Under the pieces are notes generated by a model. That model saw only the letters and a program-made list of their open reading frames with translations. It had not been told where the DNA came from and ran no database searches. Position numbers and translations under genes: made by a program. Shown here in pieces: positions 1 through 12,400 of a stretch of 64,000 nt of DNA. This DNA is from Mya arenaria (Eukaryota > Mollusca > Bivalvia > Myida > Myidae). The stretch lies in contig NC_069125.1 in NCBI RefSeq assembly GCF_026914265.1, forward strand, positions 76,695,546-76,759,545, given 5' to 3'. Numbering within the stretch: position 1 is the stretch's first letter; each line of letters opens with the position of its first letter.

Positions 1-1536
1 GCATACCGGACGTGTGTTTCCGGTCATGTGACCAGTGCTGGAAAAACCCATCTTGCAAACCCCATGTAAGATGAGTCACGCGCAACAATGCGCCACTTCT
101 TATTTCATTTATTGTATGGTTTATGAAAAATATATTATGCCATTTCAATACAGCGCAATCAAATATATATGTTAGCAAGACTTTTAATTAAAATGGAAAA
201 TAAATAATCTTAAAAAACGCTAGTTTTAGTTATTTAAAATTACTGCGCTCTTTGACGTCAGTAAACAACGTCGCACGCGCGTTTTGGTGTAATTGTACAA
301 AAGTTCGTTTTCTACGTCATTTTTTTTCACATATTGATAAATTAAGATATGCAAGAAAAAATATCGGGCACGATGCGTGGCCGGTAACTCGGCAAGCCTC
401 GTTACCGGCTTACGCACGTGCCCTCGGGTCGGATTTTTCTATCCGTACCGGAAACACATGATAGATACTTATAGTCCATATATGCAGCACTCCATAATGA
501 TTAAACTGTACGTGTGAGCCTGAACGTCAATGAATGCTCGTGGGTCTTGCACGCAAAGCATCCACTTTATGTACCGACCATGCTCCGATTCATCTTAAAG
601 TTCATGTGTGCATTTCAACGTTACAGCCCGTACACGGATACACTCAGTGCATATATGGAGCGTTCCATAATAATTAAACTCTTAGTGTGAAAATGATTTC
701 GGGGTAAAGCACATAGCACATAGTTGTTTGGTTTAAATCGTATTTATTTTATAACAAATAAACATTTGCAACATACACAAATATTATATAGAATTGAGGA
801 GAAAGCCATTGGCTTGTATGAAACCTCTTTTCTATTTTCTGTCAACCACGCTATAAATAAATTTCTTTAATTCCAGCAAAACACGTATAAATACTGTGTA
901 GATTTGTTTATAGATAGTTAGAGAAACAAATAAAATAATGAATTATTAAATATGTTTAATATATGAGACACTACATATGTCAGTATAAATCTGGTTGGAG
1001 AGATATTAAGTCAAATTTAAGAAGCTATAATCCACATGACAAAGCTAGTTGAGGATACTGAAGGATACTAGTGCGATAAGCATGCTACTAAATTACATAA
1101 TTATTATATAAAATGTTTGTGATTTTGTTGCAAAAGTACTGAAGTAAGCTGCTGAAAAATAGTTGTTTATGTACTGAACCATGTTCTATGTAATCTTGGA
1201 ATCCCTGCATGCATTACAAAGTTACAGAGTCAACACGACCAACTATATGAGGATGTATATATGCATCATTATTATTATCTTAGTTTGACCTTGGACTTAG
1301 AGAAAGAGCCCTGTGTCTTCCAAGCGAGACATCGCCTTAATAAACAGATTAAGTTTAAAATCACTCCATGCATATCAAGATAACACGACCATCTATACTG
1401 TGTATACATAAAGCATTTTTTTAAATTAAGAAAATATTTGAACAAATTTACTAATATAACACCTGAACATAAATTGGAACTTTTTGACAAACTTAAACTT
1501 TCGGTTAAAACAACAACATAAAATGACTTATGCAGA
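1..1536. other. Intergenic, with a foldback and degenerate mollusc-type repeats
   Basis: No gene is seen. A hairpin lies at about 364-428 (arms GCCGGTAAC and GTTACCGGC, extended outward by GGGCAC and GTGCCC), followed by GGATAGAAAAATCC on the opposite strand. CCGGAAACACATG-type ends occur near 15 and 455. Between 460 and 1400 there are weak copies of a unit with a cAACACGACCAACTATA-like segment and a terminal GACCTTGACCTT-type segment, repeated again near 2270-2400. Confidence 0.5.
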
Positions 1537-1765
1537 GGCCTAAAAAAAAAATACATTTGGTTCGGGTTACCCGACCCTACCTACGGAATAGGCGCCGACC
1601 CTACCGTTTTTATAGTCAGTTTGAAAAAAAAATGAAAAACTAAAATATTTCGTTTTTTTTTTTAATTGCTTTTTAATATTAAGTTTAAACCTTAAATGCT
1701 TGTACAGAAGATAGCTTTAACACCATTCTCCAATGATGAAAATTATATTCTTATATAAAACCTAA

Positions 1766-1796
<31 letters not shown>

Positions 1797-1858
1797 CTAC
1801 CTACCCTACCTATTTTTTTAAGGATGTAACCCTAACCAAACAATTTTTTTTTTAGGCC
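1537..1858. mobile_element. MITE with GGCCTAAAA ends (PIF/Harbinger-like)
   Basis: 322 bp with about 35-bp terminal inverted repeats, both starting GGCCTAAAAAAAAAA and continuing with a GGTT(A/C)GGGTTAC segment. It is flanked by AGA on both sides, a possible 3-bp target duplication. The interior holds long T and A runs (26 A near 1770). Non-coding. Confidence 0.65.
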
Positions 1859-1861
1859 AGA

Positions 1862-2616
1862 GACGGGCAGATTAGATCTACTGAATTGGTGAATACAGAT
1901 TATACTGATTTGTTAAAGAATCTTTCTATTTTCGTGTATAAAGCATTTGCTCAGAGAAAGAATTTCATTACTTTACATGATACATGATTATTATATGTTT
2001 TAATACCAGCCGTTATATAGTTGTAATAAGGATTTGTTTGTAATAATTCTTCTTTTGATTAACATTTGCTACTATTTTTGTTACTGTAAAATATCTCAAC
2101 TAGTTAAAAATCATATATACACTGCAAAGCAAGTGTTAAATAATGGAAATGATCATGGACTATCATAGTCTACTTCATTGATGTATATATGTGTGATGTT
2201 ATGTGTGGAAATAAACTTGTGTTCTTCTGTTCTATATGCAGTATTCTATAATGATACACTTGTAAGTGTGACCTTGACCTTTGATGTAATGTCATGTGTC
2301 CTGCACGCGACACGATGCATTTACTTAACGAAAACATGTGCCAGGTATTTTTAAAATCCCTCCACGCACGTCAAAGTTATAGCCCGGACACGACCAACTA
2401 TACTGACTGATTATACCCCAATGCCAGATGAGTCACGCGCTGTGACGTAATATTTTCAATTTATTTTATAATTCACTTTATGTAATCATAATTTTGAGAT
2501 TTAAATAGATGAGTTCCATTAACATTAAAATAATAAAACTTAAAAAACAAAACAAAATAACCCTTAAAAGACGTGATGTCGAAGGAACTTATTGACGTAT
2601 ATGCCTATCCGGTGTG
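1862..2616. other. Intergenic; degenerate repeat remnants only
   Basis: No coding signal on either strand. Around 2270-2400 there is another diverged copy of the repeat seen near 480-700 and 1190-1400. Confidence 0.4.
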
Positions 2617-2857
2617 CTAGAACACAGGCATCTGAATCATTGTTTGTCACTAAAATGTTGTTTAAAACCATTTTGGGTACATACAATGAGATAAACAACA
2701 CATCTGAAGATATTTAGTGTCTTTGATATACAAAATATATTTGTATATCAAAGACACTAAATATCTTCAGATGTGTTGTTTATCTCATTGTATGTACCCA
2801 AAATGGTTTTAAACAACACTTTAGTGACAAACAATGATTCAGATGCCTGTGTGCTAG
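2617..2857. repeat. Near-perfect 241-bp palindrome
   Basis: Left arm 2617-2734 and right arm 2740-2857 (118 bp each) are reverse complements with 2 mismatches around a 5-bp centre (ATATA), symmetric about position 2737. No tandem structure and no coding capacity. The arms differ so little that the inversion must be recent or corrected by conversion. Confidence 0.9.
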
Positions 2858-2871
2858 AATAATAATATCTA

Positions 2872-2972
2872 TCATGTGAGTCCGTTCCGGATAGAAAAAT
2901 CCGACCCTCGGGCACGCTGCGAAGCCGGTAACTCGGCAAGCCTCGTTACCTGGCAACGCAGGTGCCCTCGGG
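2872..2972. repeat. Second copy of the CCGGTAAC foldback
   Basis: Inverted relative to the copy near 364-470. It shares GGATAGAAAAATCCGACC, CTCGGGCACG and the GCCGGTAAC/GTTACC arms. Probably a small hairpin-type MITE family. Confidence 0.6.
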
Positions 2973-2973
2973 T

Positions 2974-3076
2974 AAATGAATTGCGGGGTTGATGTCATTA
3001 TCGGGGAGGACTCCACACACATTGACCAACCCAATTGCGTTCATACCCCGATAATGACATCAACCCCGCAATTCAT
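2974..3076. mobile_element. 103-bp MITE with perfect 32-bp inverted ends
   Basis: The ends at 2974-3005 and 3045-3076 are exact inverted repeats starting AATGAATTGCGGGG, with a 39-bp spacer. A partner copy starts near 18623. Confidence 0.75.
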
Positions 3077-4210
3077 TCCTTAACTGAAACTTTTAGAAGG
3101 ACTGTATTAACTATTGCAACCTGCATTATGATATGCCCATTGTATCAAATTGAATAACATTTTCTTTTACTTGTTAAAATTCATTCTTATATATTGTATT
3201 CTCCTTTCTTTTATTCAACGAATTGTTGGCGGAATAGAACTCAAAAACCAAGTCTAAGTACATCTCCATATTTCAAAGATAAAAAAACTGCAATTCCACA
3301 CATCCGAATGTTTTATTTTCATAGTGCAGCATCGTTTAGCATGTGGCGCAGCATCGTTTTGCATATGGTGCTTGGCACACACACAAATCAAATATGGGGT
3401 AGATTTATTACATATAAAGCATGGCTTGTATTTAAAACAGTTCACATATGGTTCAGTTTTTATGAAAAAAGGTGCAGCGTTTTAAATATAGCGAAAATTT
3501 TACAGATGGTACCTGACTACGGTACTCGGAATGGAGCCAGAAAGACGTGACTTAAGTATTAATGGTCGCTTGTATTGTATAAAAAGAATTTTGCTGTATT
3601 TATTGTGACAAATTCATAGATTTGTTGTTTTTTCGGATTTTTAATAAACAATGGGCCGATTGTTCAGAGTTTTGTTGAAATTAGCAATGTGATTAACGAC
3701 ATGGTTGTTATTTTTTAAATGTCTTTTTAAATGTCGACTTGGTAATGCGCTTATATAGTTCTTATATTGAAAGAAAAAGTACAAAACAGGTTTACAGATT
3801 TTAATGTGTTTTATTTTACTTGTTAAACCAATAATTGCGTAAATAATTTTTGAATAAAGCTTTATTGTATCTGTCTCCAACTTGTCGGCTAACAACCTGC
3901 AAAGGAAACATACAACATCTTAATTCTAAGCTTTGAATGTTTTACATGTTCAACAAAAGAAATATATAATTAAATCATCCGCTAATGAAATCATGCATAA
4001 TCTGTCCATTGCTGTTTTTAGACCTCTGAAATCTGTTTTTTCTTAAACAAAGAACTACATTTTGAAACAAGCTCATTTTAATAGGACATGTTCTTTTTAA
4101 AATAAGGTAAACATTTTATTTAAATTTGGGGGGTATAGACTTGGAACAAATAATTTGCGTGATTCTGTTTTTAGGTAACACGAGTTTGATGCAATGTTGG
4201 ATATTATTGG
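3077..4210. other. Intergenic, AT-rich, nothing recognised
   Basis: Only short unsupported ORFs. It lies downstream of the FSIP2-like gene; its distal part may be 3' UTR. Confidence 0.4.
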
Positions 4211-4214
4211 CTTC

Positions 4215-4220
4215 TTTATT
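4215..4220 (-). terminator. Candidate poly(A) signal of the FSIP2-like gene
   Basis: AATAAA on the minus strand, about 130 nt downstream of the TAG stop. It is the first canonical signal after the stop. Confidence 0.5.
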
Positions 4221-4348
4221 GAATAGTTTCATTTTGACGTATATTGACGTTAAAATGTGGTCTTAACACATTGCGTCAGAATCAAGTCGATATTCAACGT
4301 CAACCTCACCTTTAATAAGAGCACCGCAAGCGGATCCGTTGATTGTAT

Positions 4349-7300
4349 CTACCATTGCTCCACGTGGTGCTGGAGGGGAGGAGCGTGCGGCTCTACCTCC
4401 TTCCGGTAATACACCTCCGCTCTGTGGGAGCCACACAGTGACCGCAACTCAAGCGGTCCAGCAAGGTTCACTTTCGCATCGTAGCCACTTTTTCCGTCCA
4501 CATTCCGCACTTCCGGCACTGCAAAGTCCTTCGTTGTATTGCTATTTTTCTTTGGTTTGAAGTTTCTCTTGGGCGTCGTAGTTGTTTTTGCAATGTTAGG
4601 TCTCACATGTGAAGCGGTTTTCTTCACCAAATATCTCGTCTCTGAAGATATATTTTCGGGCTTTGGTGTTCGTGATACCTTTGTGTTGATGTAGCAGGCA
4701 ATAGCCGGGTGCCTCGGAGCTGCGGAAGAACCGTGAACCTTTGCTGGCGAAACTGTGGAAACGTTTTTCGACTTCTTGGTTCTATCAATATCTGAGTTTC
4801 TGACATTCGAGTGTAATGGTCTTGTTTCTGAAGGTCGTTTTACCATTTTTTTCTCAGAGAAAACGATTGTCTTGTTTGAACTCTTTTTTGGATTGCTTTC
4901 TGTTTCGATATCCAACGAAATTCTTGTAGGGCAAGATTGACCTATACTCACTGAGCTAGTAGTACTTTCTGTAGCAACGCTGTTTGCGTCAGAATTGGTC
5001 GCAGATTTCTTTCTGTTGTAGTTCTTGTCAGTTTTGGAAATTCCTGATCCCTGTTCGTCTGCTTTTCTTTCCGAGTTGCCAAAGTGAGGAAGTTTTTCCA
5101 GCTGTGCTGCAATCTGACCTAGCGCGTTAGTTATAAGATCGTTGATTTTAGATGAAGCAACAGAGGAGTTGCTGTGGACAGCTTCCGGTTCCTGTCGGTC
5201 TTGGTCGTCCATTCCGAGAGTAGCTAACTGCATGGAAAGTTCATAAACGGTATCATTCGTCAACTGCATTCCTTTTATCTTGATCAAAACCTGCTGCATC
5301 AAGTTGGCAACATTTTCAGCCGTAACAGAATCCATACCTGCTACTTGCTGGTCTTGTAAAGCTCTGACACAAGATGTGTGCATTTCAATGAGATCGGTTG
5401 ACGAGAATTTCCCTGAACTGATATTCTCAATTGTCTTGTTCATGCTGTTGATGAGGATGTTTCTCACATCTTCCTGCTGGTATGGTTGAAGAGCCTCTGT
5501 GTGTAGCTTGCTTATGTTTGAGTTGGAGAGGGCCCGCTGGATGCTGTCGATGATGGTCACCTGAAGGTTGGAGGAGACGTGGTCCGCGGACTGTTCGGAG
5601 TCGGACACGTTAGACTGACCCACTACCAGCTCCTGGCGCATCTCCTCCAGTACATGGTGCAGTACCTCGTTCACGTAGGTTGCTGCAACCTTGCTCTCCC
5701 CGGACACTAGCTCGATTGAAGACCCCGTGTATTTGCTGCCTGTTTTTGTTACACCGAGATCAAGTTGTGAACGACGATCCTGCTGATCGAGAACAATTTC
5801 CTGCAGCGTGTCAAAGACAAAGTCGCCGATCTCTTGTGAAACGTCAAAAACGTCGTGAGCATCTGCAGGTTTGTGAGGATGCATTGATTGCTCCAATCGT
5901 AGGTTGGATACTATGTTATGTAGCGATTCAAGCACAAGGTCTTCGAGTTCCTTTAAGTTGACAGAATTCATACTGTGTTGATCTGTAACCTCGAGGTTGT
6001 CTTTATGTGTGGGTATCTTTGGAGACTCACTCAGCAGTCGGCTTGCCGCACGCTCGATGTCCCGCTTGCTAACCGTGCCGTGGATCTTGTAGACGGACTT
6101 CGACATGTCGTTCTTGATGCGGCTGATGACTTCCTTAATCACGTTTTCTGCGATGACAGAGGACGCCGACCGTAACACATACACAGAGGGGGGCCGGTCG
6201 TGCAGCAGTGTGTCGTCACTACGGATTTCCACCAAGATCGTCTGCAAAGTCGCTTTCACAAACTTAGTTAGAATATCTGAGCTAACATTCATTAAAATGG
6301 AATCGATTGCCTTTAGTGGATCCTCGAACACTCCATCAGTTGCATGGTTTGGTAGCAAGTAAGTGTCGAGTATTCTATGAACATAAACTGACTGGCCGCG
6401 GGAAGTACTGATGTCGTTGATTACTCGACTCAAGTTCCCCATTGCGTTTTGTTCCAATGCTTTAATATCAGACTGATCGCCGGAAATCGCCTTATAAAAA
6501 TGAGCCATTGAAATGTTTGAAACAGAACCTTGAGCAAGTTCCATCTCAAGTGTTGTGACGATTTCCAGGATAAACTCAACCAAGTCCTTACTCGGCATGG
6601 AGAGCCGGCGCTCCTCGGCCGCCAGATCCTGCTGGATATTCTCAATACAGACATCAATAAGGCGCTCGGCGATAACAGAGGAGTCGTCCGAGTGTGCGAG
6701 GGACGGGATGGAGAAGGCCTTGTTGGCCATGCGGCCCTTGTCTACACTCCTGCCAACGTTATTAAGGGTCTCTGCCACCAGGTCGTTCACAAGCTGAAGG
6801 TCATCATCTGGGAGACGCTCCAATAATAACTCCTCGTCGTCAACTGGTCGTAAAACATAAGTCTTGTAGTTTGTTAGTATTAGAGAAAATATCTCTTTTG
6901 CACAAGGTTCTCTCAGTTTGTCATTTCGAAGACTTTTGACAATGTCTTGTATGATTGGCCTGTAATTCTGAAAGTCTGCAGGCAAGTGTAGTTCTTCATT
7001 TCCAGAAAGCATTGTAACGATTGAAGAAGCCATCGATGATAGCATATGAGCCGGGACACCGTGCGCAGTGATTTCCTTGCAAATAGATTCGATGGTATGA
7101 GCGACCACATAGGAAGCGATCGTGGAGGCGGAGGCAGAAGGGAGCGCTGGAAGAGAGTCTATCTGTGACGGCAGGCAGCCAATGATTTCAACATCGCGAT
7201 AAATGCTCCGAAGGGCTGTATCAACAGCCTCCAGGGCTGCCGTCGACGTCGATGTGGAAATAATCGCTTTTGTGACTTCCTTCAGTGACTCGCTGGGTAT

Positions 7301-9453
7301 CCGTCCGCTCTCGATCTCGATTTGAAGCGTGCGAATCACTTCTTCAACGAGACTATCTGCGAACAAACTAGTGTCGGTGCAAGGAGTTCCAATCCCAGAT
7401 TCATTCAAAAGCTTTTTGCCACACTCTATCATTTTCATTCCAAGCTCTCGCGCATGATTCTCGGCGATATCTCCATTTTCTACTGTTTTCACAAGCTGGT
7501 GGATGTGCTCCAAAAGCAGAACCGTTTCAAGAGGTGGGATTGATGTGTTCTGCTTGTCACCACTCGTGGTCGCGTGAGTGTTTGGGGGATTAGCTGGCAT
7601 GGTCGTACCTCCCTGTCCACCTTTTTGAGCGCTTGTTCCCTTGGAGTTTGCCAAAACGGTATTCTGTACTGTGGCCGATATTTCCCCGATGTCTTCCTCG
7701 CTCAGTTCGCCCGTCTGTAACCTGTAGGTGAGGCTGTCTAGAATTGTGCGGAGCAATACCGCCAGTGAACTTAGGAACGTCGGCGAGTTCACCATCTGCG
7801 AATCCGCAGCGGCGCAGCATGACTGGAGAGAGGCCACAATGTCGGCGATTATTTTCGCCTCGATAGCTCCTTCTGTAAGACGTTTCAAAACATCTTTAAG
7901 TGAGCTCTTCACAGCTTCATTCGCAATGAAGGAAGAATCAGACTTGACTGGGGTATTAACAGAATCTACCACAGCGTGAGCCATATCCATAATGTTTGTA
8001 TCGGTCAGCGCATTACTGGCGATTTGGTCAGTTAGGGCATTGATGTCTTCCAACGAGATGTCAGCAATGCCTCTGTGCTCCTGGGCGTGTGACTTCAGGG
8101 CCTGCATCAACTCGAAAAATATGGCCACTATATTCGGGGAGTCCCTTTCCGGCAGGACGGTGATGACTGCCTCGGCAACGCTCTGGACACTCTGCTGAAT
8201 GTCAGCATCAGGCATGTCCGCGTCAAGCTTCTCTCTGGCCTGCGAGAGGGCACTTTCCAAGGCGAAACGTGCAGCCTCCGACGAACAATCCCGGTCGATG
8301 TTCTGTATGTCGGCAACTACGGCGATACTAGGGGTGATTTGATCAATCTGACTGATTTCGAGTGCCGACTTGCTCAGTCTATTACTAGCTTCTCGAACGA
8401 TGTTGATGTTTACGTCGACGATTTTTCCAGAGATCACTTTTGATTCGACAGCTGTCATTAGGTCCTTTAGAAGATCTGTTATTCGCTGTTCATAGTCGGT
8501 CGATGTGGTTTCTTTTATTTGCTTATATGTGTAAACAATTGCAAATACTGTTTGATACAAAGTCTGAAAGTCAATAGAACCGGAATGGAGCTGGCCGAGT
8601 ATATTTTGAAGCACAACTTGGATATTCTCTTTTTCAGCAGGAATCTCGTCCTCACAACCTGGCCGGACAGTTGACTTGGACTCTTGTTGAACCGAAACTG
8701 CCAGCTGCCGGACCTGTTCTGTGGTGAGATTTTCATTGTCCAAGTCTGTAATGAGCCGCTCGAGCGTCCGAACCATGAAGTCGTCGAGCAAGGCGTCACA
8801 GACAGGAGAATCCTCGCGGGGATTTGTTGCTGATGACGTCGCCGTGCGTATGGTTTTTTCAATGTATTCATCTAATTCAGCTTCGCTTGAACTATCTGTG
8901 TCCTTATCAGCTCCCGTGACGTTGTCTATAAACGTCACTGTTAACGATGCCAGGTCCTCGGGATGGATAGCATCCGATTGTATGTTGTTCAGTATCTTGC
9001 TCAATGTGAAATCTACCATCTTTGCAGCGACCACTGAAGAGGAGCTTTCGGTAACGAGCGCACTAGCTGCTGACTCAGACTCCTCAGGAGCATCAGGATT
9101 ATGCGTTATGGCGCATGGTTCAATCTCAGATGATATTATGTCCATGGAATAGGTGGCCAGCTTCATGATGTCGTCCTTGCTCAGTTGACCGCTGTTCAGG
9201 TCATCGAGCAGGCGAAGCAGCAGCGTCTCCACGAACGAGAGGGATATCGTCTTGTCGGCGGCTGTCGGGGATCCCATGATTGCCTCCATCTCCATAGCGG
9301 AGGGGCACGGGGTGAGCACGTGCTCGGCCACCGGCTTGAAATGAGGCGCCTCCGACTCGCTACTGGCGCTGTTAGCGGGAACGGACTCGGCGGGCGGTCC
9401 GGGTGTGATCTCCGCCTCCTCGTTACTAAACCTCACTGACTTGCTTTTCGTAG
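4349..9453 (-). other. FSIP2: Giant last exon of the FSIP2-like gene: degenerate helical repeats plus basic tail
   Basis: This 5.1-kb uninterrupted exon encodes residues 458-2158. About residues 500-1900 hold a degenerate module repeated roughly 15 times: a hydrophobic helix, then a short polar turn of the type L-x-x-G-x-[IL], then a second helix of the type L-x-x-L-x-x-x-[IV]. Examples are LLDDLNSGQLSKDDIMKLA, LERLITDLDNENLTTEQV, LQNILGQLHSGSIDFQTL and IRTLQIEIESGRIPSESL. The spacing is irregular, roughly 60-110 residues, with Ser/Glu/Asp-rich linkers. The last 200 residues are strongly basic (Lys, Arg, Ser, Thr, Pro) with no recognisable domain. No transmembrane segment or signal peptide is seen. 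Many shorter ORFs overlap this exon in other frames and are shadows. Confidence 0.8.
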
Positions 9454-12400
9454 CTGAAAATAATGTATTTCATTATATAATTTACAATACTTCAACATAA
9501 TAGTATAAAGTCATCCTTTTACGAAAGCCAGAAATATTTTCTCACCTTCGTTATCCACTGACTCCGAAACGTCATCCTCTCCAAGAATATTTAAGTACTG
9601 CGGGTAGATGTCCTGAAATGCGCCACAAAAGGAAGAATAACAAGAGATGTTTGTCAAACATTATGCCCCCCCCCCCCCCTGAGCGCCATGTTGTCAGGAT
9701 TATATGGACAATTGAATGAAATATGCATGGACCGAAATGACAGCTGATTTGTTGCTGTTTTAAGATTATGACCATTAAAGTGTGAGGATAAAGTGTGTTA
9801 TGACCGTCATGACCTTTGACTCTATGAACTCAAAATCCAGAGTCATCAGCTGGTCACCAGAAACCTAAATGTCAAGTTTGAGGGCCATGGGTGCAGGCAT
9901 TGTCAAGTTATCACAAGACAAGTTTTTTTCGTTCAAGGTCACTGTGACCTTTGACCCAATGACCCCTTAAATCATAAGGGGTCATCTACAAGTCAGATGC
10001 AACTCCAAGTCAAGTTTGAAGGCCATGGGTTCAGGCATTGTTGAGTTATCACTCGGACAACCTTTTACCATTCAAGATCACTGTGACCTTGACCTTTGGC
10101 TCTATGAATCCTAAAATCAATAAGGGTGATCTACTGGTCAGGCTTAACATCCATGTCAAGTTTAATGATCATAGGTTCAGGCATTGTTGAGATATCAGTG
10201 GGGGAAGATTTGTTAATTTTTTTGCGTTAAAGGTTACTGTGACATTGACCTTGCCCTGATGACCCCCCAACCTTCAGGTCAAGTTTGATGACCATAGGTC
10301 CAAGAATTGTCGAGTTTGCTTTCAAGGTCACTGTGACCTTGACCTTTGACCCCTTAAATCAATAGGGGTCATCTACTGGTCAGGCCCAACCTCCATGTCA
10401 AGTTTGAGGGCAGTGGGTGCAGGCATTGTTGAGTTATCACTTGGACAACCTTTTATCATTCAAGGTCACTGTGACCTTGACCTTTGGCCCAATGACCCCT
10501 AAAATTAATACGGACAATCTTCTGGCCAGGCTCAACCTCCAAATCAAGTTTGAGGGCCATGGGTGCAGCCATTGTCAAATTATCACTCGGATAACCTTTT
10601 ACCATTCCAGGTCACTGTGACCTTGACCTTTGGCCCAATGACCCCTTAAATCAATAGGGACCATCTTCTGGCCAGGCCCAACCTCAAAGTCAAGTTTGAG
10701 GGCCATGGGTGCAGGCATTGTCGAGTTATCACTCGGACAACCTTTTACCATTCCAGGTCACTGTGACCTTGACCTTTGGCCAGATGACCCCCAAAAACCA
10801 TAGGGGTCATCTCCTGGTCAGGCCAATTCTCAAAGTCAAGTTTGAGGGCCATGGGTGCAGGCATTGTTGAGTTATCAATTTGACAACCTTTTACCATTCA
10901 AGGTCACTGTGACCTTGACCTTTGGCCCAATGACCCCCAAAACCAATTGGGGTCATCTACTGGTCAGGCCCAACCTCCAAGTCAAGTTTGAGGGCCATGG
11001 GTGCAGGTATTGTTGAGTTATCACTCGAACAACCTTTTACCATTCAAGGTCACTGTGACCTTGACCTTTGACCCATTGAGCCCAAAAAACAATAGGGGTC
11101 AGCTACTGGTCAGGCCCAACCTCAAAGTCAAGTTTGAGGGCCTTGGGTGCAGGCATTGTCACGTTATCACTCGGACAACCTTTTACCATTCAAGGTCACT
11201 GTGACCTTGACCTTTGGCCTGATGACCCCCAAAAACAATAGGGGTCATCTACTGGTCAGGCCCAACCTCCATGTCAAGTTTGAGGGCCATGGGTGCAGGC
11301 ATTGTTGAGTTATCACTCGGACAAGCTTTAAAATTATTTTACTATTAAAGGTCACTGTGACCTTGACCTTTGACCCGATGACCCCCAAAATCAATAGGGG
11401 TCATCTACTGGTCAGACCCAACCTTCATGTGAAGTTTGATGACCATACGTCCAGGAATTGTTGAGTTATCACTCGGACAAGCTTTGGTCTACCGACGGAC
11501 CGACCGACCGACCGACCGACCGACCGACCGACATGCCTGTGCAAAGCAATATACCCCTCTTCTTCGAAGGGGGGCATAATTATCAACAATTGATTCATCA
11601 TTTTATGTGCCACTGCTGTACATGGCTTTGCAAAATTTGAGGCTTTTGATCGATATTTGATAGTTCGTTGTCTTTTAATAGGCACCGGAACATAGTTGAG
11701 ATCAAACATGTGCAGCTTGAATGAATTCCGAATAAGATTAATTGGTACTTACATTTTTAACCTTAGAGATAACCTCCTGGACGAGCTCACTCGCTTTTGC
11801 CCCAATAGCTTCGTCCTCCTGAAAAAGAAGTGAGAAATCATAGGTTACATACGTGATCTTTTTCTATCTCGTTTAAAACACATACTTATCTCGTGAAAAC
11901 GACTTAATTTCACCTCTATGGCGTACGTATTGCTATATGCAGTGATCAAAGTAGATATTCCAGAGAGAGACTGACCGTAAGGGAGGGCCCGGTGACGGTG
12001 TCCACAGCCCCGTCTATTGCTGCGTTTAGCATTGCCATGAACGACGGGTCCCGCTCATCTGGAACATGACGTAGACAAAATAAAACTCGAGATCATCTCT
12101 TCCATGTGATTGAATAGGATACAAGAAAGGCATATACACTGTAATTAACAATACTAACGATATGGCCTAATTTATCCGTCTTCAATTACTTTAATATTAA
12201 TTCCTATGGAAAAAAAACATAAAAGCGTTTCAAAAACTGTGAGACATAATAGTTTGTAATTGCTGCGCTTACCCTGGCTGATACCGGGGACGTCTAGCGA
12301 CTTGAGAACGTCCTCCAACTTCCACGTGCTCAGTAAACTATTCTTTGGGTGTCGCCGACCTCCTACATATAACCAAAATACACTTATATTTTATTTCTCC

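Noticed and set aside
8721-9152. 143-codon plus-strand ORF and other ORFs inside 4349-9453
   Set aside because: Shadows of the long FSIP2-like exon in other frames.
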